From G963674665 sp964609625 (GTDB lineage Bacteria; Desulfobacterota; Desulfovibrionia; Desulfovibrionales; Desulfovibrionaceae), in assembly GCA_964609625.1 (NCBI GenBank), contig CAZSRS010000020.1, positions 1 through 64,000 on the forward strand: 64,000 bases of DNA, written 5' to 3'. Position numbers and translations under genes: made by a program. Positions 35,034-43,174 of this stretch are shown piece after piece. Each line of letters starts with the position of its first letter. The first letter of the stretch is position 1. The notes below the pieces were generated by a model. It was not told the DNA's origin. It saw only the letters and a list, made by a program, of their open reading frames with translations, and made no database searches.

Positions 35034-35858
35034 TCACTGAGCGGGAGCGGTGGCGTTTTCCGCCCCGATTGCCGGTCCTGGCGCGGCAGCTTGGCGTTGC
35101 GCGACGACCATGTCCACCACCTTGGAGAATTCCTCCAATGGGGCGAATCCAGGTAACAACACCCCCCCGATGATAAAGGACGGTGTGCCGCGCAGGCCGA
35201 TGCGTTCGGCCTCGGCAACGTGGGCCGCGATGCGGTTCTGTACAAGTTCGCCGGCGGCATCCACTTCCAATTGCTCCACATCCAGACCCAGACCTCGGGC
35301 CGCGTCCTTGAGCCAAGCCTCGCCGGATTCCCTGTAAGCCTCACGCCCAGTAAAGAGCAGGTCGTGCAGCACCCAGGCCTTTTCCACATCCTGCAGCTGG
35401 GCTGCCTCGAAGTAGGCCGCGGCCTTGAGGCCGAGTTCCTGCAAGGGCATGTGCATGAACACCACCTTGACCGTGTCCTTGTACCTTTGCAGTACCTCCT
35501 TGACCACGGCGTTGGCCTTGGAGCAGTGCGGGCATTGGAAGTCCGAGAATTCCACTATGGTGATGGGGGCGTCGGGGTTGCCCAGTGCGGGGCGCCCTTC
35601 TTCGTAATGCACCACGATGGGGTTGTGCAGGTCCGCCTGCCGCTGCTCCTGGATGGCGGTCTCCCGTTTGCGCTCCTGGCCTAGGACCACGATGTCGAAT
35701 AGCTCTTCCGGATACTGGTGCAGGAGATCCATGACCAGTCTGGGATTCTTGCGGACACTTTCCTCGATCATCGCCGGGGTGACTCCGGTCTGATTGAGCA
35801 GATACCCGAGGCCCAACCCAAGGATGAGGCAGAAAAGCGGAATTACGATCGTGCGCAT
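35034..35858 (-). CDS. DsbA-family thiol:disulfide oxidoreductase
   Basis: The 274-residue protein has an N-terminal membrane anchor or signal (about 4-22), a helical region, and a thioredoxin fold from about 95. That fold has the active site CPHC (Cys109/Cys112, after IVEFSDFQ) and the cis-Pro loop GLRGTPSFIIGG. The layout matches Com1/BdbD-like DsbA proteins that act outside the membrane. GGAGG supports the ATG at 35858 over one at 35879. It could serve the exported c-type cytochromes encoded nearby. Confidence 0.9.
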   Translation of the reverse strand: MRTIVIPLFCLILGLGLGYLLNQTGVTPAMIEESVRKNPRLVMDLLHQYPEELFDIVVLGQERKRETAIQEQRQADLHNPIVVHYEEGRPALGNPDAPITIVEFSDFQCPHCSKANAVVKEVLQRYKDTVKVVFMHMPLQELGLKAAAYFEAAQLQDVEKAWVLHDLLFTGREAYRESGEAWLKDAARGLGLDVEQLEVDAAGELVQNRIAAHVAEAERIGLRGTPSFIIGGVLLPGFAPLEEFSKVVDMVVAQRQAAAPGPAIGAENATAPAQ

Positions 35859-36589
35859 GCGTTCCTCCAGCGCTATCATGTGGTCATATGCGGCGTTCGA
35901 TCCAAGTGTCCTTAACGGCTGGTGTTGTACCCCGGGCGGTAAAAGCTTGCAAGGCTGGTGACGAAGGTACTGGATCGGGAGCGTGGACTTGACATCGAGG
36001 CCTTGATGCTTAGTATCTTTATAAGGGCTCGGAGGATCACGGCAGGCCGGACGGGTGAAGGCCTCGGGACCGGATCGGAGTCCAGACCATACACGCTTTG
36101 CAAGCTATCAAGGAGGGAGGCCGGCATAGAACCGCATAAAGAAGTAAAATATGGCGAATCGAGTCGCCGCCCTGCATCTGAACATGTGTGCGCTTGAAGA
36201 CCCGACCCAGTACGCAACAAAGGGGGGGTCCCGCCGAGATAACCCGGCAAGCGCACATTTCTTTTATTGTTTCGTTCTCTTTCCCCCGCCAAGAGCATGG
36301 GCGAGGCACTGGTTTCCGGGTGGTAGCACGGCAAGGGGGCGGGAGAGGTCATGCCCCTCGGGCCCTGCGAGGACATGAAGACGTCCCGAATGCTCTGGAG
36401 GGGAGCCTCGAATGGAGCACGACCCTACGGGCCTGGGAAGGCATGAATCTTGCTTATGTCATTAAGATGATAAGACCGTGCACCCGCCCAGGCAGGGAGG
36501 GCGTCAAAAATCCAGTTGCCTTTGCCTGGGGCTGTGATATGCATTTTGCCATCGGGCTGGATGATTCTGTTCCTGAGGAGGAAGACCCC
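35859..36589. other. Gene-free interval
   Basis: About 730 bases between the divergent dsbA-like and cytochrome genes. Several short frames exist but none has a credible ribosome site, codon use or recognisable protein pattern. A TTGACA at about 35989 followed by TATCTT is a poor promoter candidate. I see no RNA gene or repeat. Confidence 0.5.
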
Positions 36590-36868
36590 GTGTCCAAGCT
36601 TGCCGCGTTCTGCTGCTTCGTGGTCATGACAGTATTGATGCTCAACGCCTTTGTGGGCGCTGGCGAGAAGACGCTGGTGAAGATGCTCGACAGCTATTGC
36701 ACCGTGTGTCACAGCCTTGAACGCGTGCGCAAGGCGGTGGGGCAAAAGGATCTGGAAGGCTGGGAAAGCTATATCGGCCGGATGCAAGCCAAGGGTGCGA
36801 AGATCGACGACCAGGAAAAAAAGGAACTGTCCAACTGGCTCGCAACGTTGAAAACTCCGGAGTTCTGA
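36590..36868 (+). CDS. Small periplasmic monohaem c-type cytochrome
   Basis: The 92-residue precursor has a signal peptide (KLAAFCCFVVMTVLMLNAFV) followed by KMLDSYCTVCHSLERV, a single CxxCH haem site near residue 37, and a helical tail with GRMQAKGAKI, whose Met may be the sixth ligand. I chose the GTG at 36590: GGAGG lies 8 bases upstream and the signal peptide then has normal length. The next gene, a ferric-reductase-like flavocytochrome, starts 3 bases after the stop, so the two likely form an electron-transfer pair across the membrane. Confidence 0.8.
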   Translation: MSKLAAFCCFVVMTVLMLNAFVGAGEKTLVKMLDSYCTVCHSLERVRKAVGQKDLEGWESYIGRMQAKGAKIDDQEKKELSNWLATLKTPEF

Positions 36869-36871
36869 TCC

Positions 36872-38197
36872 GTGCGGCGCGGAAGCGCTGCCCTTTCCTG
36901 CTTTGTCGTGGCGCTTTGTGCGGCGCCGGTGGTCGTTTACGTTCTCTCGTTCCTCGACTTCCCGCCTGATTCCCTTGCCGCCGCCTCACACAGCCTGAGC
37001 AAGCTCTGCGCCTTCTGTGCCTTGGGGGCGCTTGTCGCGGCAGCTTGGTTGGGAGCGCGTAATCCTCTCCTCGAACGACTGGCCGGCCTGGAGCGTCTGC
37101 TTCGGCTGCACCGTCCCCTGGCCGTGACAGCCCTGGGATTGTGCCTTGTGCACGCCGGGTTGCAGGTCGCGCGCCATTCCCTGCTGTTCGAGAAATCACC
37201 CTGGGCGACACTGGCCGACTATGCGGCGCTCCCGGAAATGCTGCTCGGCGAGATCGTCCTGCTCTTGCTTATGCTACTCTCCCTGGGCGCCCTGCTCGGC
37301 GTCAAGGGGCTGCTGCCCTTTGGCCTTTGGAAGACGGCGCATGGCGTTATGTACCTGGTGGTGCCCATGGCTTTCCTGCATGGGTTGCTGCGCGGTACGG
37401 ACATGGAGAGCCCTCTGGCGCGTGGCCTTTGGGTCGCGTTGCTGTCCCTGTTCGGACTCAACCTGCTTTGGCGTGTGCTCACGGCCAGGGGCCGCAACCG
37501 GCCGTGTACCGTGCTTTCCGCGCGGCAGGAGAACAGCGGCGTACGTAGCGTCTGTCTGGCAGTGAAGGACATATCCTGGCGGCCTGGGCAGTTCGTGATG
37601 CTGCGTTTGCCGGGCCGCTTCGGTCACTCCGAGCCTCACCCCTTCACCATCTCCTCGCCCCCCGGTACCGGACTCTGCTGCACGGTGAAGCGCGCGGGAA
37701 CCTTCACCACGGCCCTGCACCGTCTGGGGCCTGGAGCCAGGTTGCTCATGCAGGGACCCTATGGTGTGTTCTGCCGCGAGGTATTCGAGGTCTCGGCGGC
37801 CCATTGGGGTTTCATCGCCGGGGGCGTGGGCATCACCCCCTTTCTTGCAGTGTTGCGCCATGCGGTCCGGCAGGGAGTAGCGCTGCGCGGCACACTGCTC
37901 TGGACCAACAGGCGTCGTGTCGATGCCTTTGCCTCGGAAGAACTGGAAGCCTTGGGACAGGAACTGGGGCTGCATACCGTGTTCGTCTTGACCAGGGAGC
38001 CCTGGAGCGATTCGACGGCCGCTGGCGTTCGGGAGCAAGGACGTATGGACGTGGCCATGCTGCGCCGCCATTTCAGGGGGGATGAGCGCTTTTTTCTTTG
38101 CGGTCCCCCGGGTATGCAGCGGTCCGTCCTGGACGGTCTGCATGCCGCCTTCGGCATCAGAGCCGGCGACGTGCAGCGAGAAATCTTCGCCTGGTGA
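36872..38197 (+). CDS. Ferric-reductase-like transmembrane flavocytochrome
   Basis: The 441-residue protein has six predicted helices in its first 215 residues with paired histidines for haem b (LRLHRPLAVTALGLCLVH and WKTAHGVMYLVVPMAFLH). It then has an FAD domain (RPGQFVMLRLPG, HPFTISSPPG) and an NAD(P) domain (GFIAGGVGITPFLAVL, FFLCGPPGMQ). This is the ferric reductase/NADPH-oxidase-like fold that moves electrons from NAD(P)H to periplasmic acceptors. A GTG start follows the cytochrome gene by 3 bases, so the cytochrome is the plausible acceptor. Confidence 0.88.
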   Translation: MRRGSAALSCFVVALCAAPVVVYVLSFLDFPPDSLAAASHSLSKLCAFCALGALVAAAWLGARNPLLERLAGLERLLRLHRPLAVTALGLCLVHAGLQVARHSLLFEKSPWATLADYAALPEMLLGEIVLLLLMLLSLGALLGVKGLLPFGLWKTAHGVMYLVVPMAFLHGLLRGTDMESPLARGLWVALLSLFGLNLLWRVLTARGRNRPCTVLSARQENSGVRSVCLAVKDISWRPGQFVMLRLPGRFGHSEPHPFTISSPPGTGLCCTVKRAGTFTTALHRLGPGARLLMQGPYGVFCREVFEVSAAHWGFIAGGVGITPFLAVLRHAVRQGVALRGTLLWTNRRRVDAFASEELEALGQELGLHTVFVLTREPWSDSTAAGVREQGRMDVAMLRRHFRGDERFFLCGPPGMQRSVLDGLHAAFGIRAGDVQREIFAW

Positions 38198-38536
38198 CCC
38201 CTGGCGCGATGTCACCGAGAAAAGGAAGGCAGGCCGCTTTTCATGAGAATTTGTCGACCAGGAAGAACACGAATAGACGAAGTTGTGTCTTTTCCACGGA
38301 GAACGTGACAATTTTTGTATTTGACAGGTGATGGCCTTTGTGCAATAGGCTTGAGAACTCGAAGGACCGAGCTTTTCTCTCACCTAAGCGCGACCGTTCA
38401 CAGGATTCAGCTCCACTTCGTGACCCCACCAGGCGCGATTGACGCTTCTGGCTGGGGAAAAGCGTTGAAAGAGGTGCCTTGGGGGGGCGGTACAGTTTCG
38501 TCGTATTGACCATAAGCAGTGGCAGGGGGCGTTACG
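38198..38536. other. Intergenic region upstream of the GGDEF-PilZ gene
   Basis: About 340 bases without a gene. GGTGAC/GTCACC at 38194-38217 could form a weak hairpin after the flavocytochrome gene. A TTGACA near 38320 with AATAGG 17 bases later is a weak promoter candidate. Nothing else recognised. Confidence 0.4.
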
Positions 38537-39625
38537 GTGGAACGATTCATCAGAAAGTCACTCCATAAAGTTTTTGTAGGGAATGTGCTGCGCGTTCATG
38601 CCTCTGGTCTCGAGGCCGCGCGGAACAGCCTGAAAGCCAAACTCGGCTCCGACCCCGGCCTGTTCACGGCCCTGGCCTACTACATCACCCACGAGACCAA
38701 GATCGTGGACGACCCCGTGATCATCGCCAGAAAGGACCTCAAGTATCTCCAGGACAATGCCCTGTGTGACGATCTGACCAGATTGGGCAACAAACGGTTG
38801 TTCAACATCGCGCTCTCCAAGGAATTCGAGCGGTCCAAACGCGCAAGGGACAAGTTCTCCCTGATCATGCTCGATGTCGATTACTTCAAGCAGTACAACG
38901 ATACCTTCGGTCATGTGGCTGGGGACAAGGCACTGACCGGCATAGGCGACATTCTGCGCCTGAATTCTCGCAAGTCGGATTACGCCTTGCGTTATGGCGG
39001 CGAGGAGTTCGCCCTGCTGCTGCCCGGCACCTGCCAGGACAATGCCCTGCTGCTGGCCGAGCGCCTGCGCAAGAGCGTGGAGCGTCACCGGTTCGAATAC
39101 GGCACGTTGACCATCAGCCTGGGGCTGTCAGAGTACCAGAACGGTGACAGGCAGTGCTTCGAGATCGTGGAACGAGCCGACAAGGCCCTCTATCGCAGCA
39201 AGGAACTTTGCAGAAATACCATCTGCGTCTCCGGGCAGGACAACCGCCGGCACCCGCGTTTTCCCCTGCGCATTCCCGTACAGTTCGGCCTGAGTGCCGA
39301 CGGGAGACCAGGCGGCATGGGCGAAAGCGTGAACATCAGCCGCGGCGGCATGCTGCTGCACTCCATGCACCCCTTGCGCGAAGAGACCACCCTGTGCACT
39401 CGCCTTTTCAGCCCGCGGGGCAGGAGCCGTATCGAACTCTGTGGCCGCGTGATCAACAACTACTGGGATTCAGGCCGCCAGAGCAACCGCGTGGCCTTGC
39501 AATTCCTGAAGAACGAAACACCGGCGGTGTTCGAGGAGTTCTTCTCCGCCCTGATCTTCAACGAAAGCGCCAACGGAGTCAAACTGCCACTGGAGCAGGA
39601 CAGCTTGGCGCGGGCGGATCATTGA
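38537..39625 (+). CDS. Diguanylate cyclase (GGDEF) fused to PilZ domain
   Basis: The 362-residue cytoplasmic protein has a short N-terminal helical part, a GGDEF domain (about 75-235) with LDVDYFKQYNDTFGH and the active-site motif GGEEF at 154-158, and a C-terminal PilZ domain. The PilZ domain has the RRHPRFPLR and NISRGGM c-di-GMP-binding motifs. The inhibitory I-site RKSD (145-148) lies 5 residues before GGEEF, so product inhibition is likely. Making and binding c-di-GMP in one chain suggests self-sensing. The GTG at 38537 follows a G-rich run; a GTG at 38519 is also in frame. It stands at the left edge of the polysaccharide locus. Confidence 0.88.
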   Translation: MERFIRKSLHKVFVGNVLRVHASGLEAARNSLKAKLGSDPGLFTALAYYITHETKIVDDPVIIARKDLKYLQDNALCDDLTRLGNKRLFNIALSKEFERSKRARDKFSLIMLDVDYFKQYNDTFGHVAGDKALTGIGDILRLNSRKSDYALRYGGEEFALLLPGTCQDNALLLAERLRKSVERHRFEYGTLTISLGLSEYQNGDRQCFEIVERADKALYRSKELCRNTICVSGQDNRRHPRFPLRIPVQFGLSADGRPGGMGESVNISRGGMLLHSMHPLREETTLCTRLFSPRGRSRIELCGRVINNYWDSGRQSNRVALQFLKNETPAVFEEFFSALIFNESANGVKLPLEQDSLARADH

Positions 39626-39727
39626 TCCGCGCGACGTCCCTTATTTGCCATCCTGACATCATCACGCGCTGACCGTGCCCCCAGCGGGAACGAAAAAGCG
39701 ACGCATCTCGCCGGTCAACAAGAGGAC

Positions 39728-39932
39728 TCATTCCTGGCGTACCGTGTCTCCGTCTTGCAGTTCTTATGGCGGCGAGAAGATGACTGTTTCACCGGCTTGC
39801 ACACCCGGATGATCTGTGCCTCGTCATCGTTGAGAAGCCCCACCCGCACGGAAGTTTGCCGGGCCACGCCGTCCTGGACCGTGAACAGATTCCAGTCATT
39901 GTTGCGGTCGCCAAACGCCTACGTCAAGGGCA
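39728..39932 (-). pseudogene. Decayed C-terminus of an HlyD/MFP-type efflux adaptor
   Basis: Reading leftwards, the sequence gives MPLT, a TAG, then AFGDRNNDWNLFTVQDGVAR and RVGLLNDDEAQIIR. After a frameshift comes VQAGETVIFSPP, and after another ELQDGDTVRQE with a TGA at 39728-39730. In order, this is the end of HlyD/ABC-type membrane-fusion proteins (VPxxALF, FxVxDGxAR, VxVG, GLxAGExV, LxDGxxV). One nonsense codon and two frameshifts make it a remnant. It directly follows the glycosyltransferase stop, so the transferase may have replaced the front of a former efflux operon. Confidence 0.65.
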
Positions 39933-39954
39933 TGGCCCGACCGAGCGGCGCGAA

Positions 39955-41586
39955 CTAACTCGATTCGATCTGCCCCTCTACGCACAGGTCTCGGTAGAAG
40001 GCGTACAGGCGCTGCCCCAGGGTACAAAGCAGGCCAGTGCTGCGGCTGTGGAACCCGGCCGCTCCCTGCACGAGGGCGGTGGCGAGAGCGGGATCGTTGC
40101 GGATGGTCAGCACGGCGTGGGCGATGTCGCGGGCGTCGCCGCTGTCCAGGACCCAGGCCTCCTTCCGGTGCTCGGCCTCCAGGCCCAGGTTGGCCCTGGG
40201 CAGGATCACGGGGCGCCCGGCCGCGAAGTACTCCGGCAGCTTGGAGGGGATGCGGCGGTCATTGAACGGGCCGGGCGCACCGGGCTGCACCAGGATGTCC
40301 GCCGCGGCCAGAATGCCGGGAAGTTCCTCACGCTCCACCCAGCCGAGACCGACCTCCCAGGCGCGGTTCCAGCCCTTGCATATCAGGGGCCGGGCATTGG
40401 TGCCGGTACGCAGCAATACCGTGGGGCAGCCCTTCCGGTTGAGCAGGGCCACAGCCTTGTACAACTCCAGGACCTCGTCGTGGTTGCCGGCATGCACGTT
40501 GCCGGTATAGGCCAGTACCAGGCTCTGTTCCGGGATGCCGTGCCTGGCGCGCAACTCCAGGTTCAAGGGACGCGGTGAGAACAGACCCACGTCCACCGGC
40601 GCCGGCAGCAGCAGGCTGGGTACGCCGCGTGAATTGAAGCCGTCCAAGGTCTCGATGATCATGGTCAGGCCGTGGGCCTTGTTCAGGAACTCCGCCCCCC
40701 TGATCGGGTGAAAGCGGCTGGCCGGCACGAGCTTGCAGAGTTGCTTTTCCGGCAGCTTGGCCAGTTCCGCAAAGGGGCGGCCGCCGCGCACCTCGGTGAG
40801 GTACTCCTCGTTGTCCTCCAGGTGGATCACCAGCCGGCTGCCGTACCGTGCGAGCAGGGGCTCGCAGAACAGACGCACCACTTCCCTGGGGGTCCAGGCG
40901 TGAATGATGTCCGGCCCTCGGCCGTCGGCAAAGCATACTCCCTGCTCGGCAAGTCGGGCAAAGGTATGCACACGGGCGGCGATGTCCGCACGCAGGCCGG
41001 CCTGCTCCACCAGGCGGGGTACGGCAAAAAGGCAGTCGGCACCGTGCTCCATGGCGCCCCTTGCGTGGAGCTGGGCGTGCACGCCGCTGTTGCTGCCGAT
41101 GTGCTCGTAGAGCACCAGGAGTACGTTGAGGCCTCGCCCCTGAAGTGCCGCAGGATCAGGAGGCGCGACGCGGACGGCCTTGGTCGGCCGACCCTGTGCC
41201 CGCCCCTCTCGGAGATAGTGCAGCAGGGGGTTGACGCCGGAAGCGGCCACGTCCGGATTGCTCTCGAGGTAAAACGTGACATTGAAATCCGGGCAGGGAT
41301 CGCGCCCCTCTTTCCAGCCGCGCTCCAGAAAATGCAGCAGGGGGTTGACGCCGGAGGCTGCCACGTCGGGGTTGTTTTCCAGGTAATGGCGTGTGTGGAA
41401 GAAAGGGTTGGGATCCAGCCCCTCCCTCCAGCCCTGGGTGACGTAATGCAGCACGGGGTCGATGTCGGAGCGTGTCTTGAGGTTATGCTCCGGGGAATGT
41501 TCCAGATAGTGGTCGCGGTCGAAGAGCCCGCTGTCGCGGAGCTTTTTGACCGTGCGGCGGGTCTGCATCCAATGTAAGCCCAACAT
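39955..41586 (-). CDS. Glycosyltransferase (GT4-like) with N-terminal YLxxNPDVAxSGxNPLxH repeats
   Basis: The 543-residue protein has three tandem repeats of about 37 residues (20-130), each with YLExNPDVAASGVNPLLHFL followed by a basic GW+EG+ turn. A GT-B glycosyltransferase follows (about 150-540): GLNVLLVLYEHIGSNSGVHA, SLVLAYTGNVHAGNHDEVLE, and the acceptor-proximal RIPSKLPEYFAAGRPVILP. The repeats are known from other bacterial cell-surface polysaccharide proteins but their role is unsettled. It is transcribed away from the GNAT/BioF2 gene. Donor and acceptor sugars cannot be inferred. Confidence 0.82.
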   Translation of the reverse strand: MLGLHWMQTRRTVKKLRDSGLFDRDHYLEHSPEHNLKTRSDIDPVLHYVTQGWREGLDPNPFFHTRHYLENNPDVAASGVNPLLHFLERGWKEGRDPCPDFNVTFYLESNPDVAASGVNPLLHYLREGRAQGRPTKAVRVAPPDPAALQGRGLNVLLVLYEHIGSNSGVHAQLHARGAMEHGADCLFAVPRLVEQAGLRADIAARVHTFARLAEQGVCFADGRGPDIIHAWTPREVVRLFCEPLLARYGSRLVIHLEDNEEYLTEVRGGRPFAELAKLPEKQLCKLVPASRFHPIRGAEFLNKAHGLTMIIETLDGFNSRGVPSLLLPAPVDVGLFSPRPLNLELRARHGIPEQSLVLAYTGNVHAGNHDEVLELYKAVALLNRKGCPTVLLRTGTNARPLICKGWNRAWEVGLGWVEREELPGILAAADILVQPGAPGPFNDRRIPSKLPEYFAAGRPVILPRANLGLEAEHRKEAWVLDSGDARDIAHAVLTIRNDPALATALVQGAAGFHSRSTGLLCTLGQRLYAFYRDLCVEGQIESS

Positions 41587-41784
41587 TCCAGCATGATTTC
41601 AGAATCGGGCCGGCTTGTAAATGGGGCGGCCAGCCGCGTCGAACAAGGCGATAACCGCGGAGGCCAAAGGTATCGCTCCTCGGTTTGCTTCTCGCGGTGC
41701 AAGCCGGTATAGCCTGAAAAGCATCGGTACCGAGGCGTGAGGCCATTGGCAATTCCTTTCCATCAAATCCGACACGAGGCAGGC

Positions 41785-42897
41785 ATGGGTGCCGATTCCT
41801 TCTCCTTCGAGCGCATGGCACTGGCAGTGCTACTGGAGCAACGGTTCATTGACACCGAGGCGCTGGTCGCGCCGACGCCGTTCTGCTCCCCCGGCTGGTT
41901 GCGGGCTTGGAACGGTGCCCTTGGCGAGAAACAGCGCTCATCCCTGGAGGCCTGGGTTGTCAAGGCGGGGGACGGGAGCATCGCCGGGCTCGTACCCCTG
42001 ATGCGGGAGCAGCTCGGGTTCCACCTGCCCGGCCAGGGGGTGTTGCTCGGCGCGGACGATCTCGGAGCACCGGACCATTGCGACCTGCTGCTGCCCAGTC
42101 CGGACGCGGCAAGGCAGTTGGTGGGTGTCCTGGAAGAGCACCACTGGGAGCGTCTGCGCATCGCCAATCTGGCGCCCATGGCGCCCATGGCAACGGCCCT
42201 GGCCGATGAACTCGTGCTGCGCGGCCATCTGGCACAGCGGCGCTGGGGCTCCAGTTGTTTTTTCATCGATTTACCCCCGGACGTGGACGCCTACATGGCG
42301 CTCCTGGGGGCGCGGTTCCGCGAAGGCGTGCGCAGGAAAGACCGCAAGCTGCACAAGCAGTTTCGAGCAGAGTTTCGTGAAAGCTCTACTCCAGACAGGG
42401 ACACGGTCCTGCAGACCCTGTTCCGTTGGAACAGGGAGCGCTTCGGCCCTGGCAGCACCTTCCATGACCCCCGGCTGGAGCGCATGATTATGGAATTCTG
42501 TCGCTGGCTGGCAGGGCGGGGCACGCTCCGGCTGTGGGAGATGCGTTGCGACGGCCGACTGGCGGCGGCTTGGCTGGGTTTCGGATGGGGGGATGCCCTG
42601 TATTTCTACCAGGCCGGCTGGGACCGTGAGTTCGCGCCGCAGGGCATCGGCACTGTGCTCACGCTGCGAATGATCGAACAGGCCATCGCCGAGGGGTACA
42701 AGCGCTTCGACTTTTTGCGTGGTGACGAGCCCTACAAGCAGCATTGGTCCACGGGTCTGGCCTATACCTGGGAGCTGGCCGTGTATCGCTGGAGCCTGCT
42801 GGGGAGCGCGGCCAACTGCCTGGAATCGGGTTGGGCCGCGTTCCGTCCTTTTGCGCGTACGTTGAAAAGAACAATACTACGCAAAGGGGAGCAATAG
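41785..42897 (+). CDS. GNAT-fold (BioF2/CelD-like) acyltransferase for polysaccharide
   Basis: The 370-residue protein resembles the CelD/BioF2 acetyltransferase-6 family found in cellulose and exopolysaccharide loci. It contains PFCSPGWLRAWNGAL near the start, FREGVRRKDRKLHKQF in the middle, and GIGTVLTLRMIEQAIAEGYK with RFDFLRGDEPYKQHW near the end. It probably adds an acyl group to sugar or lipid-linked intermediates. I chose the ATG at 41785 (GAGG upstream); a GTG at 41737 would add 16 residues. It is the first + strand gene of the polysaccharide locus. Confidence 0.8.
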   Translation: MGADSFSFERMALAVLLEQRFIDTEALVAPTPFCSPGWLRAWNGALGEKQRSSLEAWVVKAGDGSIAGLVPLMREQLGFHLPGQGVLLGADDLGAPDHCDLLLPSPDAARQLVGVLEEHHWERLRIANLAPMAPMATALADELVLRGHLAQRRWGSSCFFIDLPPDVDAYMALLGARFREGVRRKDRKLHKQFRAEFRESSTPDRDTVLQTLFRWNRERFGPGSTFHDPRLERMIMEFCRWLAGRGTLRLWEMRCDGRLAAAWLGFGWGDALYFYQAGWDREFAPQGIGTVLTLRMIEQAIAEGYKRFDFLRGDEPYKQHWSTGLAYTWELAVYRWSLLGSAANCLESGWAAFRPFARTLKRTILRKGEQ

Positions 42898-43080
42898 AGG
42901 GCGTGGCATATAGTTTCTTGGTCAACTGTTTTGTAGCACGTGGGGAGCAGTGGTGTCGGGTATAATTCACGAAAAAACCTAGAAATATTCTTGACGACTT
43001 GCAGGAACATGGGTAGGGGATGAGGAACTTTCGTCAGAGGCAGTGAAGGGCGGTCTCATGATCTTGCAGCGGGGGGTGTG

Positions 43081-43116
43081 CGGCAGGACCGTGCCACCTG
43101 CGGTGGCAGCCTGCCG
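43081..43116 (+). promoter_or_regulatory. Two-tier hairpin in the leader of the 43175 gene
   Basis: CGGCAGG (43081-43087) pairs with CCTGCCG (43110-43116), and inside it TGCCACC (43092-43098) pairs with GGTGGCA (43102-43108) around a 3-base loop. That is 14 paired bases with one small internal loop, ending 58 bases before the start codon. A TATAAT at 42961-42966 lies about 120 bases upstream. No known riboswitch recognised. Confidence 0.45.
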
Positions 43117-43174
43117 GCGCAGGGCGTGCCAAGGATTATCAACCCGGATATACGGCACAAGATTCGCGAGGCAT

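Noticed and set aside
35958..36197. 79-codon + strand frame in a gene-free interval
   Set aside because: No ribosome site, mixed composition and no recognisable features.
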